64,000 nt of DNA from JACVRW01 sp963728155 (GCA_963728155.1 CAVSJF010000009.1:186001-250000); one strand, 5' to 3'. Numbered from the stretch's first letter, positions 45,270-55,667 are shown. Translations and numbers: made by a program. The notes: a model not told the origin generated them from the sequence alone.

Positions 45270-47060
45270 AGCATCAAGGCACGGCTGCTGGCCGGAATGA
45301 TCCTGCTTGTGGCATTCGGGGTGGGGTTGTCGGCGGTTTCGGCTCAGGGGCAGGACGGGCCGGTGACGCTCGACTTGGGAGATCCACAGGGCATCGAGAG
45401 CATGAGCCCGCTGATCGGCGTGCAGGTTCCAGACTTCGAGGCGTGGAACATGCAGTACGCGACGCTCACCGACAAGTCGGCCAAGGACTTCTCGGTGATT
45501 CCCGGCCTGGCGGAGTCCTGGACGGGCTCCGACGACAAGCTCACCTGGACCTACAAGCTGCGCGATGGGCTGAAGTGGTCCGACGGCAAGCCGCTCACCT
45601 CCGAGGACATCGTCTGGAACGTGAACACCGCGCGCAAGGAGGGGTGGCTCAACCACTCGGCCGCAACCGCGAACCTCACCGCGACTGCGCCGGACCCGCA
45701 AACGGTGGTGATCAAGAGCTCGGTGCCCGACCCCAAGCTTCCCACGATGGACATCTACATCCTTCCGAAGCACATCTGGGGCAAGATGAGCGCCGTCGGA
45801 GCGCGACAAGTACGAGGGTGAGGACGGGGTCGGCTCGGGTCCCTTCGTCCTCGAGAAGTTCGAGCGAGGTCAGTTCGCTCGCTTCAGGGCCAACCCCAAC
45901 TACTGGGGCGGCAAGCCGGCCGTCGACAAGGTCGTGCTGCGGAAGTTCAACAACCCCGATGCCATGGTCGCTGCGCTCAAGACCGGCGAGCTCGACGCGG
46001 CTTGGGATATTCCCGGCGCCGCGTTCCTCGAGCTCAAGAAGGACCCGAACATCGTGACCAACGAGGGCTACCAGGGCGGCTTCGCCGAGGTCGGCGGTCA
46101 ACGGCGGTGACGGCCTGGCGAAGCCCCACCCGGCGCTGCTGGACCCCGAGGTGCGCAAGGCGATGGCGCATGCCATAGACAAGGACACGCTCGTCGATCG
46201 CGTGCTCGCCGGGGTGGGCAAGAAGGCAGAGACCATCATCCCCTCGCCCGACCCGAGTTGGGTCCCGGAGCTCAGCGAGGATCAGGTCTACGAGTTCGAC
46301 CTCGACAAGGCGCGCTCGATCCTCGAAGAGGCGGGCTACAAGGACACCGACGACGACGGCGTGCGCGAGATGCCCGGCGGTGGGCGCCCGCTCAACTTCC
46401 GCTACATGGCGCGGTCAGACGGCGAGACCGGTTCGGAGATCGCGGAGTTCGTCACGGCCTGGCTGGATGAGATCGGCATCGCCACGACGGTGAAGGTGGT
46501 CGATGACGGCCAGCTCACCAACATCATCGGCAAGGGCGATTACGACATGTTCGCCTGGGGCTGGACGCCTTACGCGGACCCGGACACGATGCTCGACTAC
46601 ATGACGTGCGACCAGGTCAGCGCCGATCCGGAGGATCCCACCAACTACTACAACGACGCCAACCTCTGCGACAAGGAGTACGACCGCCTCTACAAGCAGC
46701 AGAAGGTCGAGCTCGACCCCGAGAAGCGCAGGGAGATCGTCCACGAGATGCTCACCCTCTGGCAGCAGACGGCCGTCTACAACGTCCTCTAGGGAGGAGC
46801 CCGACACCATCGCCTACGTCAAGGACCGCTTCACCGGCTGGGTGCACAGCCCGCGAAGACCGGTCCGGTCCTCTACTCCAACACCTCGCCGACCTACGCG
46901 CGCCTCAAGCCGGTGACCGCGGCGGTGGGCGGCGGCGGTGGCGACGATGACGGGCGGCGGCAGCGGGGGGATCATCGCGATCCTCGCGATCGCCGTCGTG
47001 GCGATGGGCATTGCGCTCGTGGTAGTGACCCGCCGGAGGAGCGCAGACGAGCGGGAGTGA
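45267..47060 (+). CDS. Oligopeptide-type ABC substrate-binding protein with C-terminal membrane anchor, frameshifted
   Basis: SBP_bac_5 protein, about 597 residues. The signal peptide (LLAGMILLVAFGVGLSAVSA) has no lipobox Cys. Binding-protein motifs: GLAESWTGSDDKLTWTYKLR, GLKWSDGKPLTSEDIVWNVN, GSGPFVLEKFERGQFARFRA, NPNYWGGKPAVDKVVLRKFN, VRKAMAHAIDKDTLVDRVLA, ILEEAGYKDTDDDGVREMPG. After the domain (TGPVLYSNTSPTYARLKPVT) comes a Gly/Asp-rich linker. One indel later follows a membrane helix (GGIIAILAIAVVAMGIALVV) with a basic RRRSADERE tail. So it appears to be held by its C-terminus instead of by lipid. Three to four indels. Stop overlaps the permease GTG (GTGA). Confidence 0.85.
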
Positions 47061-48025
47061 CCGCTCGCTTCATCACGGGGAAGGTACTGGGGTCGCTGGC
47101 CACGCTGCTCTTCGTGGTCATCTTCAACTTCTTCCTGTTCCGGGTCGTCGAGACCGACCCCGTGGCGACCCTGTTTCGTGGCAAGGAGATGACGCAGAAG
47201 CAGCGCGCCGAGCTCACCAAGGAGTTCGGGCTGGATGGCTCCCAGGCGGAGCAGTTCTGGAGCTACGTGAAGCAGACGGCCACGCTCAACTTCGGGCGCT
47301 CGTACACGAGCAACCAGCCCGTCGTGGAGGAGATCAAGAACAAGGCGTGGGCCACGATCGCGCTCGTGGGCATCGCGGCGGTGCTCTCCGCGGTGCTCGG
47401 CGTGATGCTCGGCATTGCCGCTGCCTGGCGAAGACGCACGGCCGCCGACTACTCGGTCACCGGGTTCACCATGGCCACCTACTCCATGCCCGACTTCTGG
47501 CTGGGAATGATCCTGCTGACCGTGTTTGCGGTCGGGCTGGGCTGGTTCCCGGTGGGGGGCATCGTGGACCCGGCCTCCAACGCCACCGGATTCGGCAAGC
47601 TGGTGGACCAAGGCCAGCACATGTTCCTCCCGGCCCTGACGCTCACGCTCGCCTACCTGGGCGAGTACGCGATCGTCATGCGCTCGTCATTGCTCGACAC
47701 GATGCGCGAGGACTACCTGATCCTCGCGCGCGCCAAGGGCCTGCGCGACGTACTGGTTCGCAACCGCCACGCGGTGCCCAACGCGCTGCTGCCCGTGGTG
47801 GCGCTGATGGCCATCAACTTCGGCTTCGTGCTCTCCGGGGCGATCGCGGTGGAGGCGATCTTCTCCTGGCCCGGTCTCGGCCTCGCCACCTACGAGGCCC
47901 TCAAGGGTCCCGACCTGCCCATGCTCCAGGGGCTGTTCCTCGTGTTCAGCGCGTCGGTCATCCTGTTCAACCTGATCGCCGACCTCCTCTACGCGTACCT
48001 CGATCCGCGGGTGCGGACCGCATGA
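47057..48025 (+). CDS. dppB: Peptide-type ABC transporter permease (DppB-like)
   Basis: 322 residues, intact, from GTG 47057. Six membrane helices: GSLATLLFVVIFNFFLFRVV, TIALVGIAAVLSAVLGVMLG, FWLGMILLTVFAVGLGWFPV, FLPALTLTLAYLGEYAIVMR, LLPVVALMAINFGFVLSGAI, LFLVFSASVILFNLIADLLY. The EAA loop is MREDYLILARAKGLRDVLVR. Ends YAYLDPRVRTA, the usual DppB tail. GTGA overlap with the binding protein and ATGA overlap with the next permease. Symbol given by family, substrate not proven. Confidence 0.9.
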   Translation: MTARFITGKVLGSLATLLFVVIFNFFLFRVVETDPVATLFRGKEMTQKQRAELTKEFGLDGSQAEQFWSYVKQTATLNFGRSYTSNQPVVEEIKNKAWATIALVGIAAVLSAVLGVMLGIAAAWRRRTAADYSVTGFTMATYSMPDFWLGMILLTVFAVGLGWFPVGGIVDPASNATGFGKLVDQGQHMFLPALTLTLAYLGEYAIVMRSSLLDTMREDYLILARAKGLRDVLVRNRHAVPNALLPVVALMAINFGFVLSGAIAVEAIFSWPGLGLATYEALKGPDLPMLQGLFLVFSASVILFNLIADLLYAYLDPRVRTA

Positions 48026-48938
48026 GCACCGCCGCCCTCCCCTCCGCTCGCCGGGTCGCCTGGCTGCGGCGGCGGCGCGCGCTTGCCGGGATCTGGGAGG
48101 AATTTCGCCACCACCGCGCCGGGGATGATCGGCCTGGTTGTGCCTGATCGCGCTGGTGGCGATGGCGCTGGCGGCGCCGCTGCTGGCCGACGAGTCCGGC
48201 CTTCGGGCCATCAACAGCACCGACAACCCCACGTTCGCCAGCCCATCGGAGTTCGGACCGCTTGGCACCGACGGTCTCGGCCGCGACGTGATGACTCAGT
48301 TCATCTGGGGCTCGCGGATCAGCCTGCTGGTGGGCTGGCGGCCACGATCATCGCCATGCTGATCGGCTCGGTGGTGGGCATCGCGGCCGGCTTCCTCGGC
48401 GGTCGCATCGAGTCGATCCTGATGCGGATCACCGAGTGGTTTCTCGTGATCCCCTTCCTCCCGCTGGCGATCGTGCTCGCGGCGATCCTCGGTCCGTCGA
48501 TCCAGAACATCATCATCGTCATCGGGATCACCTCGTGGCCGTCCACGACTCGCCTGATCCACGCACAGGTGCTCACGCTCAAGCGGCGCGACTACGTCGA
48601 CCGCAGCCGCGCGCTCGGCGGCTCGAACTGGCACCTGATGACGCGCCACATCCTGCCGAACGTCTCGCCCCTGATCCTCGCCAACACGACGCTCACCGTG
48701 CCGATCGTGATCCTGTCGGAGGCGACGCTGTCGTTCCTCGGCCTGGGCGATCCCTCGAGTGCCTCCTGGGGCCAGATGCTCTCCGACGCCTTCGAGGCGG
48801 GTGCGGTCACCCTCGAGGCGTGGTGGTACATCGTGCCGCCCGGGCCTCGGAATCATGGCCGTGGTGCTGGCCTTCACCCTGGTCGGACAGGCGCTGGAGG
48901 AGATCCTCGATCCCCGGCTGCGAGACCAGCGCGGATGA
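48022..48938 (+). CDS. dppC: Peptide-type ABC transporter permease (DppC-like), frameshifted
   Basis: About 303 residues. N-terminus IWEEFRHHRAG, then MIGLVVLCLIALVAMALAAP, FGPLGTDGLGRDVMTQFIWG (the conserved LGTDxxGRD motif), ATIIAMLIGSVVGIAAGFLG, EWFLVIPFLPLAIVLAAILG, the EAA loop LKRRDYVDRSRALGGSNWHL, ILANTTLTVPIVILSEATLS FLGLGDP, and the final helix MAVVLAFTLVGQALEEILDP. Three indels (near 48120, 48345, 48845). ATGA overlaps on both sides. Confidence 0.87.
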
Positions 48939-49948
48939 GCGTCCGAGTCTCAGCCCGCCGAGCCGGCCACCGAGAACGCCCCCTGCTCTCGGTCCGCGAC
49001 CTGCACGTGACCTACCAGTCGCGCAGTGGCGGCGTTCCGGCGGTGCGCGGTGTGGACCTCGAGCTCGAGGCGGGCCAGACGCTCGGGCTGGCCGGCGAGT
49101 CGGGCTGTGGCAAATCGACTCTGGGCGGGGCGCTGCTGCGCCTGTTGCCCAAGGGCACCGAGGTCACCGGCGAGGTGCTTCTCGATGGCAAGGACGTGCT
49201 GAAGATGAAGCCCGGCAAGCTGCGGGCCGTGCGCTGGACCAGCCTGGCGATTGTCTTCCAGGGCGCTTTGCACACCCTGAACCCGGTGCAGCGCGTGGGC
49301 GCCCAGATCGGCGAGGCGATCCGTGTGCACGGCACCGGGGAGGGCAAGGTCGCGAAGCAGGTGGGCGAGCTGCTCGAGCTCGTCGGCATGCCCGCGCGCC
49401 GCGCGCAAGATTATCCACATCAGCTTTCCGGCGGTCAGCGCCAGCGCGTGCTCATCGCTCTCTCGCTGGCCTGCGATCCGAAGCTGCTGATCGCCGATGA
49501 GCCCACGACGGCCCTCGACGTGATGGTCCAGGCCCAGGTGCTGAGGCTGCTCGAGGATCTCCAGGAGCGGCTCGGCCTAGCGGTGATCTTCATCACCCAC
49601 GACCTGTCGACGCTCGCATCCGCGTGCGAGCGGATCGCCGTCATGTACGCCGGGCGAATCGTCGAGCGCGGGCCGAGCAAGGACGTCTTTGCCGAGCCCG
49701 CTCACCCGTACACGACGGGCCTCGCGTCCGCCTTCCCGATCATCGGCGACCCCACCTACCGGATGCATCCCTCCGGCCTGCCCGGTGATCCGCCCGATCC
49801 TCGTGACCTGCCGAGCGGCTGCCCGTTCCACCCTCGCTGCCCGCGCGCGATCGAGATCTGCCCGTCCACTCAGGTGGAGCTCTGGCCGGCGGGTCCGGAT
49901 CGCTCGGCCGCGTGCGTGCACGTCTCCGGCTCACCGGTTTCGACATGA
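48935..49948 (+). CDS. dppD: Peptide-type ABC transporter ATPase (DppD-like)
   Basis: 337 residues, intact. Walker A GLAGESGCGKSTLGGAL, Q-loop SLAIVFQGALHTLNPVQRVG, signature HQLSGGQRQRVLIALSL, Walker B KLLIADEPTTALDV, H-loop FITHDL. The C-terminal oligopeptide-transporter extension has the cysteine motif GCPFHPRCPRAIEICPSTQV, which in this family can hold an iron-sulfur cluster. The Q-loop has GAL instead of the usual D/EP. ATGA overlaps with both neighbours. Confidence 0.9.
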   Translation: MSVRVSARRAGHRERPLLSVRDLHVTYQSRSGGVPAVRGVDLELEAGQTLGLAGESGCGKSTLGGALLRLLPKGTEVTGEVLLDGKDVLKMKPGKLRAVRWTSLAIVFQGALHTLNPVQRVGAQIGEAIRVHGTGEGKVAKQVGELLELVGMPARRAQDYPHQLSGGQRQRVLIALSLACDPKLLIADEPTTALDVMVQAQVLRLLEDLQERLGLAVIFITHDLSTLASACERIAVMYAGRIVERGPSKDVFAEPAHPYTTGLASAFPIIGDPTYRMHPSGLPGDPPDPRDLPSGCPFHPRCPRAIEICPSTQVELWPAGPDRSAACVHVSGSPVST

Positions 49949-50922
49949 ACGACGCACAGCTGCTGGAGGTGCGCGACGTGTACGTCGAGTTTCCCACCCG
50001 GCGCGGCACCGCTCGCGCCGTCGATGGCGTCAACCTCCGCATGAATACGGGCGAGGTCGTCGCACTTGTCGGCGAGTCCGGCTGCGGCAAAACCACGCTG
50101 GCCCGCACAATTGCCGGTCTTCAGCTGCCCAAGTCCGGGGAGGTGCTGGTCCGGGGCAAGCCCCTGACGCACGGCCGGAGCGCCCTGCGCGAGCACCGGC
50201 GCACCGCGCAGCTGATCTTCCAGGACCCCACCGGCGCGCTCAATGCACGCCAGACGATCTACGAGGCGGTGGCGGAGGGCGTGCGCATCCAGAAGGTGCC
50301 GGGGCGCGAGGAGCAGCTCGTGGCCGAGGCGCTGGCCAACGCCGGCTTGCGCCCGCCCGAGCGCTTCGTGACCCGCTACCCCTACGAGCTCTCCGGTGGC
50401 CAGCGCCAGCGCGTGATCATCGCCGGGGCAATGGTCCTCAATCCCGAGCTGCTGGTGGCCGACGAGCCGGTGTCGAGCCTCGACGCCTCGGTGCGCGGCG
50501 AGATCCTGGCCCTCATGCTCAAGCTCGCGCGCGAGACAGGCGTGGGCATCCTCGTGGTCACCCACGACCTCGGCCTGGCTTGGAACATCGCCGATCGCGT
50601 GGCCGTGATGTACCTGGGCCGCATCGTCGAGGAGGGCCCCACGGAGGAAATCCTCACCGACCCCAAGCACCCCTATACGCAGGCGCTTCTGTCGGTGGTG
50701 CCCGAGATCGAGCAGGTGGAGCAGCGGATCCTCACCGGCGAGGCACCCGATCCGACCCGAATCCCATCGGGTTGCCGCTTCCACCCGCGCTGTCCGCTCG
50801 TGGAATCGGGCGAGGCGGCGCGCCTGGGCATCGAGGAGAGCTGCCGCAGCGATGATCCGCAGATGCTGCCCGCCTGCCATGCTGTTGGGCCGCCCGCCGC
50901 CGTCGCAACGGAGAGCCAATGA
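49945..50922 (+). CDS. dppF: Peptide-type ABC transporter ATPase (DppF-like)
   Basis: 325 residues, intact, from ATG 49945. Walker A ALVGESGCGKTTLARTIAGL, Q-loop LIFQDPTGALNARQTIYEAV, signature YELSGGQRQRVIIAGAM, Walker B ELLVADEPVSSLDA, H-loop VVTHDLGLAW. C-terminal extension with SGCRFHPRCPLVESGEAARL. Forms the ATPase pair with DppD. Its stop overlaps the start codon of the Rieske oxygenase (ATGA), so the oxygenase is translated together with the importer. Confidence 0.9.
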   Translation: MNDAQLLEVRDVYVEFPTRRGTARAVDGVNLRMNTGEVVALVGESGCGKTTLARTIAGLQLPKSGEVLVRGKPLTHGRSALREHRRTAQLIFQDPTGALNARQTIYEAVAEGVRIQKVPGREEQLVAEALANAGLRPPERFVTRYPYELSGGQRQRVIIAGAMVLNPELLVADEPVSSLDASVRGEILALMLKLARETGVGILVVTHDLGLAWNIADRVAVMYLGRIVEEGPTEEILTDPKHPYTQALLSVVPEIEQVEQRILTGEAPDPTRIPSGCRFHPRCPLVESGEAARLGIEESCRSDDPQMLPACHAVGPPAAVATESQ

Positions 50923-51986
50923 CCGAGACGCTTCCCTACCGCTGGTACACCGACACCGACGTGCTGGCCGAAGAACGCGAGCGGCTCTTCGCCCACCGCT
51001 GGCAGTACGCCGGGCACATGGGCCAGCTGGCCGAGCCGGGCTCGTACTTCACGATGCGTGTGGCCGACATCCCGCTGGTGGTGGTGCGCGACCGTCAGGG
51101 CGAGCTCCACGCCCACGTGAACGTATGCCGCCACCGCGGCGCCGAGGTGGTGTCCGGCGAGGGCCGCTGCTCGACCTTGCAGTGCCACTACCACGCCTGG
51201 ACCTACGATCTCGACGGCGCCCTGCGCGCGGCTCCGCGCTCGGAATCCGATCCCGACTTCGACCGCGCGGCGCTGGGGCTCAGGCCGGCTCAGGTCGACA
51301 CCTGGGGCCCGTTCATCTTCGTCAACGCCGACTCCGAGGCCGCGCCGCTCGCCGACACGCTGGGTGAGCTGCCGGAGATCGTGGCCGGTGCGGGCCTCGA
51401 CGTCGACGCGCTGACCTTCCACTCGCGCGCTCCGTTCACGCTCGAGGCCAACTGGAAGATCGCGGTGGAGAACTTCCTCGAGTGCTACCACTGCCAGGTC
51501 GCCCACCCGAGCTTCAGCGACGTGATCGACGTGAGCGCGAACGGCTACCGCCTCGATGCCACCGAGACCTTCGGCAGCCACTACGCCCGACTGCGAGAGA
51601 ACGGGCGCAACGGCCACTACGACACGAGCGGCGACGTGCAGGGCCAGTTCCACCTCGTCTGGCCCAACATCAAGGTCAACGTGATGCCCGGCCGGCCCAA
51701 CCTGTCGATCGGCCCGCTCGTTCCCGACGGGGCCGAGCGCACCCACGGCTTTCTCGACTACTTCTTCGGCGGCGACGCCGACCCGGCGTGGATCGAAGAC
51801 TTCCTCGCGCTCGACACGCAGGTCGGAGTCGAGGACCGCGTGCTGGTGGAGTCGGTCCAGAGCGGGATGCGCTCCGGAGCCTTTGAGAAGGGTCAGCTGA
51901 TGCTGCCCAGCGAGGACCTGATCGGCGAGTTCCAGGGCTGGGTGGCGCGCAACCTAAACGGCTCAGCAGCCGAACCGGCGTCCTAG
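50919..51986 (+). CDS. Rieske non-heme iron oxygenase, alpha subunit
   Basis: 355 residues, intact. N-terminal Rieske [2Fe-2S] domain: C70-x-H72 in VNVCRHRGAEVV and C89-x2-H92 in LQCHYHAWTYDLDG. The catalytic domain has VENFLECYHCQVAHPSF with H191 and H196 as iron ligands. A later Asp in QVGVEDRVLVESVQSG is the probable third ligand. The length and the ECYHC-x3-AHP motif place it with the GbcA/stachydrine-demethylase/choline-type oxygenases acting on quaternary or N-methyl amines as much as with aromatic-ring enzymes. No reductase gene is in view. Coupled to the peptide-type importer by an ATGA overlap. Confidence 0.88.
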   Translation: MTETLPYRWYTDTDVLAEERERLFAHRWQYAGHMGQLAEPGSYFTMRVADIPLVVVRDRQGELHAHVNVCRHRGAEVVSGEGRCSTLQCHYHAWTYDLDGALRAAPRSESDPDFDRAALGLRPAQVDTWGPFIFVNADSEAAPLADTLGELPEIVAGAGLDVDALTFHSRAPFTLEANWKIAVENFLECYHCQVAHPSFSDVIDVSANGYRLDATETFGSHYARLRENGRNGHYDTSGDVQGQFHLVWPNIKVNVMPGRPNLSIGPLVPDGAERTHGFLDYFFGGDADPAWIEDFLALDTQVGVEDRVLVESVQSGMRSGAFEKGQLMLPSEDLIGEFQGWVARNLNGSAAEPAS

Positions 51987-52003
51987 TCCGGCCGGCCTCC
52001 GAG

Positions 52004-52052
52004 GGGGCGGGACGACTTGGACCCCGCAGGTGCCGACAGGTCGTCCCACCCC
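52004..52052. terminator. Bidirectional hairpin between convergent genes
   Basis: GGGGCGGGACGAC (52004-52016) and GTCGTCCCACCCC (52040-52052) pair over 12 of 13 positions around a 23-base loop, between the Rieske and CocE-type gene ends. It could stop transcription from either side. Confidence 0.55.
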
Positions 52053-52096
52053 TTCGGTCGGCTCGCACGGCCCTCGCGGCCAGGCGTGAGGCGTCT

Positions 52097-54084
52097 CTAC
52101 ACCCCGTCGCGCGGGAAGCGTCAGCTCCCACACGCGCGAGTAGACCTGCTCCTCCCCCTCGAAGGCGTTGAGCCGCTGACTCACCAGGAACTCCTTGTCC
52201 GTGGAGCGCATTCGGCTCTCGGTCTCGATCCGCGTCTGCCATTCGGCGCGGCCCAGGCCGCTCACGCAGCTCACCTCCACCTCCGCGGAGGTGGGATCGC
52301 CCTCGGTGATGCGGTAGGTGGTGACGTGAGTGTCGAGCATCTCGGTGCCCGCCTCCGCCAGGCGCCGGTGACCGCCCACGTTCCACTCGAACTCGATCTC
52401 GCGCAGGCCGGTGTCGGGGTCCTCGCGATGCTCGCGCCGCGTGCGCCCCGGCTCGATCGTCTCCACCTCGAGCGGCCGCGCCCACTCCGGCGGGCCGAAG
52501 GGCGCCGGCTCGGGCTCCTCGCGCGCCGGGCGCACCGGCAGTAGGAGCCGGCCCTCGTACACGGTCAGGGTCACCGGCTCGGGCGAGGGCCACAGCCACG
52601 GCCAGTAGACGGTGGACACCGACACGCGCAGCCGCTGTCCGGCTGGGACCCTCTGGCCGATGGCGTCGAGGCGCACCCTCACCTGGTAGCACTGTCCCGG
52701 CTCAAGGGGCTCGGCCGCGGCGTGATCGTCGCGGTGCGTGAGGTTGAGCATTCCCCGGGTGACGAGCAGCGACGCGCCGTCGCCGTCCACGGCACACAGG
52801 CGCACCGCGATCAGCGCCTGGGGGCGGTCGGCCGACAGCTCCAGCTCGACCTCCGGGAAGCCGAGGATCTCGAGGTCCTGCTCGAGCTCATCGAAGGTGA
52901 ACGCCAGCGAGCGCTCGTCCTCGGCGCGCTGATCGTCGGGCCAATCGCCCTCGCCCCCTTCTGCGCACCACGCGCCGCCGTCGGCGCCGGTCGACTCATC
53001 GCTGCGGTGCTCGAGCGGGAAGTCGCCCTCGAGCGGCCACACCTGCTCCTCGTTGCCGGGCGGCGGCCACGCCGGCTCGGTCACCCAGCGCCCCGGGCGC
53101 TCGGCGTAGTAGGTGGCCGGCGCCACCGGGTCCTGCATCCATGCACGTAGCGCCGGCTCCTCCATGATCCCAGAATCCGCCCCCTTCAACCAGTGGTCGA
53201 ACCAGCGCAGGCACTCCTGCAGGAAGCCGATCGCCGGCCCCGGCTCGCCGTCCTGGGGGAAGGCGTGCGACCAGGGGCCGATCAGGCCCTTCTTCGGTCC
53301 GGGCAGGCCCTCGACCAGGCGCGGAACGGCGTTGGTGTATCCGTCGGGCCAGCCCCCGACGGCGTAGACCGGCGCCTCGATCGCGGCGTAGTCCTCGCAA
53401 ACCGAGCCCTGGCGCCAGAAGTCGTCCCGGCGCTGATGGGTGAGCCAGGCCTCGACCATCGAGGGCGTGCCCTCCATCCGCTCCATCCACGTGGCCCGCC
53501 AGTTGGGGCCCATCGCCGCGGGATCGGGCGGCATCGCGCACAGCGTGAGCATGGTGGCCGCCCAGGCGAGCATGTCGACTCCAAGCACGCACCCGCCCAC
53601 GTAGTGGACGTCGTCGCTGTAGCGGTCGTCGCTCGCGCACATGGAGATCACGGCGCCCAGCGCGGGAGGGCGGCGGGCCGCGATCTGGAGGCCGTTGAAG
53701 CCGCCCCAGGAGATGCCGATCATGCCCACCTTGCCGGTGCACCAAGGCTGCTCGGCCAGCCACGCGATCGCCTCGAGACCGTCCTCCTGCTCAAGCGGCA
53801 GGTACTCGTCGAGCATGATCCCCTCGGAGTCGCCGCTCCCGCGAAGGTCAAGGCGCACCGAGGCGTAGCCGTGGCCGGCAAAGTAGGGATGGTGGTGGGT
53901 GTCGCGCACGGCGAACGCGTCGCCCTTGCGGTAGGGCACGTACTCGAGGATGGCCGGCACCGGATCGTCCTCGGCGTCCTCGGGCAGCCACATCCGCGCC
54001 GCCAGGCGCGTGCCGTCGGACATCGGGATCCACAGATGCTCGATGCGTCCGCACGCGGCGGGGGAAGTCGGTGCGGACGCCCAC
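52097..54084 (-). CDS. CocE/NonD-type hydrolase (X-Pro dipeptidyl-peptidase S15 family), frameshifts at both ends
   Basis: About 662 residues. N-terminal alpha/beta hydrolase: IEHLWIPMSDGTRLAARMWL, PVPAILEYVPYRKGDAFAVR, SVRLDLRGSGDSEG. The nucleophile is Ser in GMIGISWGGFNGLQIA, with Asp in AVGGWPDGYTN and His in GPWSHAFPQDGEPG. The C-terminal half is the beta-sandwich of the family (LSADRPQALIAVRLCAVDGD, RVSVSTVYWPWLWPSPEPVT) with an added C-terminal segment. GTG 54084 (VGVRTDFPRRV) plus one indel gives the natural start. A second indel near 52110 gives the stop at 52097 (ELTLPRDGV). Cleaves esters, amides or X-Pro peptides. Confidence 0.87.
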
Positions 54085-54120
54085 GGGCGGCACTCTATGA
54101 GGAGTGTTAGCGTCGCGCCG

Positions 54121-55667
54121 ATGAGCACTCGCCTCACCTACACCAGCGGCGCTCTCGGCAGCGACACCGACCGTGAGTTCGAGCAGCGGCTCGAGCGAGG
54201 CGCGCGCCGCCACGCCCGATCCGCTGCCCCACCTGGTGGCGGGCGAGCAGCTGGCCGAGGGCGAGCCCTTCGAGCGCATCGATCCCGACCACCGACGAGC
54301 GCGGTGGCCAGCCGCGCGTGCGAGGCGCGACCGGAGATCGTGACCAGGGCGGTCGAGGCGGCGCGCTCGGCCGCCGCGTCCTGGCGGGCGACCCCCTACG
54401 GCGAGCGCTGCGAGCTGCTGCGCGCCGCCGCCCGCGGCATCGAGGAGCGCCACCTCGAGCTCGCCGCGGTGGTCAGCCTCGAGACGGGCAAGACGCGCAC
54501 GGAGTCGATCCTCGAGGTGCAGGAGGCGGTGGACCTGATCACCGCGTACGCCGGCCACATGGAGGAGAACGAGGGCTACACCAAGCCGCTCGACAGCTTC
54601 GTGGAGGGCGAGCGCAACACCGACGTGCTGCGCCCCTACGGGGTCTTCGCCGTGATCGCGCCGTTCAACTTCCCCGCCGCCCTCTCGATCGGCATGTCCT
54701 CGGCCGCGCTGATCGCCGGCAACACGGTGGTGTTCAAGCCCTCGGAGGAGACGCCCTGGACGGGCGGCGATCCTCGGCGAGATCATGCTCGCGGCCGGGC
54801 TTCCGCCCGGAGCGTTCAACCTCGTCCACGGCGGCCCGGACACCGGCCGGGCGCTGGTGGCGGAGCGAGTGGACGGGGTGGCCTTCACCGGCTCCGCCGA
54901 GGTTGGGCGGGCGATCGTGCGGGCGATGCACGACGGGCCCTACGCGCGGCCCGCGCTCACCGAGATGGGCGGCAAGAACCCGGCCATCATGACCGCGCAC
55001 GCCGATCTCGAGAAGGCGGCCGAGGGGGTGGCCAAGGCGGCCTTCGGGCTGTCGGGCCAGAAGTGCAGCGCCTGTTCGCGCGCGATCGTCGAGGACTCCG
55101 TCCACGACGAGTTCGTGGACCTGCTCGCTCGTTTCACCGCCGGCCTCGGGCCGGCGATCCCGCCGACGCCGAGGCCTTCGTGGGCCCGGTGATCAATGAG
55201 GCGAGCGTGGCCCGTTTCGAGGATGCCGCGGCCCGAGCCGGCCGCGACGGTCGCGTGGCCGCCGGCGGCGGCCGCCCCGAGCGCCCGGGCCTTTTCGTCG
55301 AGCCCACGGTGGTCTGCGACCTGCCGCGCGGGCACGATCTGGAGCGCGAGGAGCTCTTCCTGCCCTTCGTCACCGTCACCCGGGTCGATTCCCTCGACGA
55401 GGCGCTGGCCGAGGCCAACGCTCCCGGCCTACGGGCTCACGGCCGGGATCTACAGCGAGGACGCCGGCGAGCAGGAGCGCTTCCTCGACGAGATCGAGGC
55501 CGGCGTGGTCTACGTCAACCGCCGCGCGGGCGCCACCACAGGGGCGTGGCCGGGAACCCAGACCTTCTGCGGCTGGAAGTCGAGCGGCTCCACCGGCAAG
55601 GGCGGGCTCGGGCCCCTGGTACCTGCCTCAGTTCATGCGCGAGCAGAGCCGGACAGTCGTGAACTGA
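54121..55667 (+). CDS. Aldehyde dehydrogenase, P5C-dehydrogenase-like, frameshifted
   Basis: About 515 residues. Visible parts: SETGK-like VVSLETGKTRTESILEVQEA, VDLITAYAGHMEENEGY, VFAVIAPFNFPAALSIGMSS, GNTVVFKPSEETPWTG, FNLVHGGPDTGRALV, GVAFTGSAEVGRAIV, catalytic Glu in LTEMGGKNPAIMTAHADLEK, catalytic Cys in SGQKCSACSRAIVED, and the ending WKSSGSTGKGGLGP, YLPQFMREQSRTVVN. The last motifs are those of glutamate-semialdehyde (P5C) dehydrogenases, oxidising the aldehyde to glutamate with NAD. At least five indels. Divergent from the CocE-type gene with 36 bp between; overlaps the convergent aminotransferase end. Confidence 0.87.
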
